Of a DNA stretch of 9,169 bases, positions 7,230 through 9,169 are shown in pieces (position 1 is the stretch's first letter; each line of letters starts with the position of its first letter). The DNA is from Chitinophaga pinensis. GTDB lineage: Bacteria > Bacteroidota > Bacteroidia > UKL13-3. The notes below the pieces were generated by a model. The model worked only from the letters and a program-made list of their open reading frames with translations. It had not been told where the DNA came from and made no database searches. A program made the position numbers and the translations under genes. The stretch covers positions 1-9,169 of the forward strand of contig CALPIR020000087.1 of the NCBI GenBank assembly GCA_943323675.2, written 5' to 3'.

Positions 7230-7284
7230 TTTTCCGATAATTTAGCGGCATGTAAACTCTTGTTAACAAGTGATTTTCGGAAAA
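7230..7284. repeat. Nested inverted repeats upstream of the PASTA gene
   Basis: TTTTCCGA (7230-7237) is the exact reverse complement of TCGGAAAA (7277-7284), with 39 bp between. Within that interval, CTTGTTAACAAG (7259-7270) is a perfect 12-bp palindrome. The set lies just after the antiporter stop codon and 62-116 bp upstream of the PASTA start. It could be an operator for the PASTA-T9SS-rhodanese unit or an RNA structure between the two transcripts. No U tract follows, so it is not a standard terminator. The sequences are certain; the function is not. Confidence 0.45.
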
Positions 7285-7286
7285 AT

Positions 7287-8624
7287 CTACATAAAAAACA
7301 GTAGCCACACCACCAATAAAACAGGAAGTAAAATTGGTATACTATATTTTACAATGTATTGAAAAAAACCTGGCATTTTAATCCCCTGTTGTTCTGCTAT
7401 GGCTTTAACCATAAAATTAGGTCCGTTACCTATATAAGTAAGTGCCCCAAAAAAAACTGAACCTACCGATATGGCTTCGAGGTAAATTACATTGTTACTC
7501 GCAATAAAAGCATGAATATCATTTATGTTATTTACACTCAAACCAAACATGCTAAGCGATAATGCTAAAAAATTTACATAAGTAGGTGCATTATCTAACA
7601 CACTGCTAAACAAACCAGATGCCCAAAAAACAACCGAATGTGGTAATGGTTCAGCAATACTGCTTCCTGCACTTTCCAATAATTGCAACGCAGGAATCAT
7701 AGATAAAAATATACCGAAAAATAAAAATGCAACTTCTTTTATCGGTTCAAAATCGAAACCATTGCTTTGAAGCGCATGCTTGTTGGCTTTTTTGTATGCA
7801 ACAAAAGCAATCACTAATTGCATCATTTCTCTTATGAAGGAAACCTTTTTACCATGCATATCAATAAAAGGAACACCATCAATTACGTTGGGATCAATAA
7901 AAACAGATCCAATAATTAAGGCCAACCAAATAAAGTTTTGCTTTCCATTTATAATTATTTTTTGTGTGTAATGGGTACTTACATCAACATCATCTAATTG
8001 CGAATTGCGTTTTTCGAAAAAATAAAAAATAACACTTAATAAAAACATAGCCACTAACCAAGGCGAGATTAAATGTTGTAATGTCCAAAAGAAAGGCACA
8101 CCCTTTAAAAAACCCATAAACAATGGAGGATCACCAATTGGTGTTAACAGACCACCTAAGTTTGACACAAAGAATATAAAAAAAACAATGTGATATGGTT
8201 TTAAACGGTAACGGTTAACACGCATAAATGGGCGTATTAACAAAACCGAAGCTCCTGTTGTACCTATGAAATTAGTGAGTATCGCTCCAATCAGCAAAAA
8301 CACAATATTTACCTTAGCCTTAGATTCGAAATCGGCAAAAACGAATATGCCACCAGCTGCTACGTATAATGAAAAAAGCAAGCAAATAAAGGAGGTGTAT
8401 TCAGCAAAGGTTTCTGCAACTATAATGGGCTGCTGTTTAACTATCAAATAATATCCACCAACCAACGCACCAAATGTTACAGCAATAGCCTTATAGTACT
8501 TATGCCAAAAGTGAGCAAAAAATAATGGACCAATTGCAATTAATAACAACAAACTGGCAAACGGTAAAATCAACCAAGCTGCGGGAGCTTGGTGAGTTAT
8601 GGAAAGTAGAATATTAGCTAACAT
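7287..8624 (-). CDS. Putative Na+/H+ antiporter / citrate-type ion transporter (membrane)
   Basis: A 445-residue integral inner-membrane protein with about 11-12 hydrophobic segments. It resembles the NhaD/ArsB/CitM ion transporter superfamily, in particular the Bacteroidota proteins annotated 'sodium:proton antiporter' or 'putative citrate transport'. The superfamily's two inverted halves show in paired motifs: TNFIGTTGAS (117-126) with NLGGLLTPIGDPP (155-167) in the first half, and SVLDNAPTY (341-349) with TYIGNGPNFM (396-405) in the second. These Gly/Asn-rich segments line the transport path in relatives. The substrate (Na+/H+ exchange or an organic anion) cannot be decided from sequence alone. 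A hydrophilic loop (about 204-228) separates the halves. The ATG at 8624 lies 21 bp after the M23 peptidase stop codon on the same strand, so the two are probably co-transcribed. There is no Shine-Dalgarno sequence. Confidence 0.85.
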   Translation of the reverse strand: MLANILLSITHQAPAAWLILPFASLLLLIAIGPLFFAHFWHKYYKAIAVTFGALVGGYYLIVKQQPIIVAETFAEYTSFICLLFSLYVAAGGIFVFADFESKAKVNIVFLLIGAILTNFIGTTGASVLLIRPFMRVNRYRLKPYHIVFFIFFVSNLGGLLTPIGDPPLFMGFLKGVPFFWTLQHLISPWLVAMFLLSVIFYFFEKRNSQLDDVDVSTHYTQKIIINGKQNFIWLALIIGSVFIDPNVIDGVPFIDMHGKKVSFIREMMQLVIAFVAYKKANKHALQSNGFDFEPIKEVAFLFFGIFLSMIPALQLLESAGSSIAEPLPHSVVFWASGLFSSVLDNAPTYVNFLALSLSMFGLSVNNINDIHAFIASNNVIYLEAISVGSVFFGALTYIGNGPNFMVKAIAEQQGIKMPGFFQYIVKYSIPILLPVLLVVWLLFFM

Positions 8625-8645
8625 ATAACAATTTAAAATTCAAAA

Positions 8646-9169
8646 CTAGCGGATGCGCAACCTACGACCAGCTTTTAGTTTTGTTTTGGTTGATATTTTA
8701 TTTAAGCGACCAATTTGTTTAACGGACACTCCATTTTTGTAAGCGATTTTACCTAATGTATCACCACGCTTAACGATGTAGTAACGAGAGCGCAGTTTAG
8801 TTTGTTGTTCTTTGTAAAGTTTAACGTGTGTAAAGCATTGTTTATCTATTTGCAAAGTATCGCTTAACAATGATCCTGATGGAAAATAAATCACCTTACT
8901 TGGATCAATTTTTTCGCCTTTAAAACGAACCTCAAAATGCAAATGCGGTCCAGTGCTTCTGCCTGTATTACCCGACAATCCAATAATTTCCCCACTCCGC
9001 ACAGGCTTACCAGGATAAGCAAGTAATTGATCAAAATGTGCGTACAATGTTTCTAGCCCGTTATAATGTCTTACAACAACAACATAACCATAATCAGAAC
9101 TACGTTTAGCCACTCTAACTATCCCATCAAAAATAGAATATACAGGATCGCCAACCTCCATGCGTACAT
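8646..9169 (-). CDS. M23 family metallopeptidase with C-terminal LysM domain (N-terminus outside window)
   Basis: The reading frame stays open to the right edge, so the true start is beyond position 9169; the ATG at 9161 is inside the domain (VRMEVGDPVYS) and is not the start. Numbering from that ATG, the visible part holds most of an M23 (lysostaphin/LytM-type) fold: GDPVYSIFDG (4-13), the catalytic histidine of LYAHFD (H42), the GNTGRSTGPHLHFEVRF signature (64-80) with metal ligand H75 in HLH (73-75), and a DPxxxI turn. The N-terminal HxxxD metal ligands should lie outside. A LysM repeat follows (about 127-170, YYIVKRGDTLGKIA ... LKAGRRLRIR) and ends the protein. M23 enzymes cut peptide cross-links of peptidoglycan and LysM binds its glycan chains, so a role in wall remodelling or cell separation in the periplasm is expected. 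The visible histidines suggest an active enzyme. Confidence 0.93.
   Translation of the reverse strand, partial: VRMEVGDPVYSIFDGIVRVAKRSSDYGYVVVVRHYNGLETLYAHFDQLLAYPGKPVRSGEIIGLSGNTGRSTGPHLHFEVRFKGEKIDPSKVIYFPSGSLLSDTLQIDKQCFTHVKLYKEQQTKLRSRYYIVKRGDTLGKIAYKNGVSVKQIGRLNKISTKTKLKAGRRLRIR

Noticed and set aside
9159..9161. ATG at 9161 as start of the M23 peptidase
   Set aside because: The frame continues open to the window edge, and the M23 domain would lack its N-terminal HxxxD metal ligands and first strands.

Overview
The window reads as an ordinary chromosomal segment of a low-GC Bacteroidota bacterium, probably from a Flavobacteriales- or Chitinophagales-like lineage. The evidence is a large secreted protein with a type A C-terminal sorting domain for the type IX secretion system (T9SS), a kinase-free membrane PASTA protein, a Bacteroidota-type dihydroorotase-like protein that lacks the HxH metal motif, almost no Shine-Dalgarno sequences, and a TAnnTTTG-type promoter element just before one gene. 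No mobile element, CRISPR array, tRNA or rRNA was seen.

Layout. Positions 1-3242 are transcribed rightward: the tail of an unidentified protein (3-131), a tandem-domain universal stress protein (155-1012), a 301-bp non-coding gap (1013-1313), then a dihydroorotase-family protein (1314-2597) followed after 9 bp by a strongly acidic protein of unknown function (2607-3242). Positions 3293-9169 are transcribed leftward. In transcription order they are an M23 peptidase with a C-terminal LysM domain (cut by the right edge), a multi-spanning ion transporter of the Na+/H+ antiporter / citrate transporter superfamily, a three-repeat PASTA protein, the 933-residue T9SS cargo protein, and a single-domain rhodanese. 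The two blocks converge on a perfect 19-bp inverted repeat with A and T tracts (3253-3293), which should terminate transcription from both sides.

How the genes may work together. The leftward block looks like an envelope-oriented operon or pair of operons: a peptidoglycan-acting M23/LysM protein, an inner-membrane antiporter, a membrane-anchored PASTA protein facing the periplasm, and a secreted modular protein whose start codon overlaps the PASTA stop codon. The cytosolic rhodanese at the end is probably a passenger. The rightward block joins a stress protein to a DHOase homologue that has probably lost or changed its catalysis.

No clearly new multi-gene system is evident. The observations most worth following are the incomplete metal site of the DHOase homologue and its acidic partner gene, the start/stop coupling of PASTA and T9SS genes, the palindromes upstream of the PASTA gene, and a possible decayed coding stretch antisense in the 1013-1313 gap.
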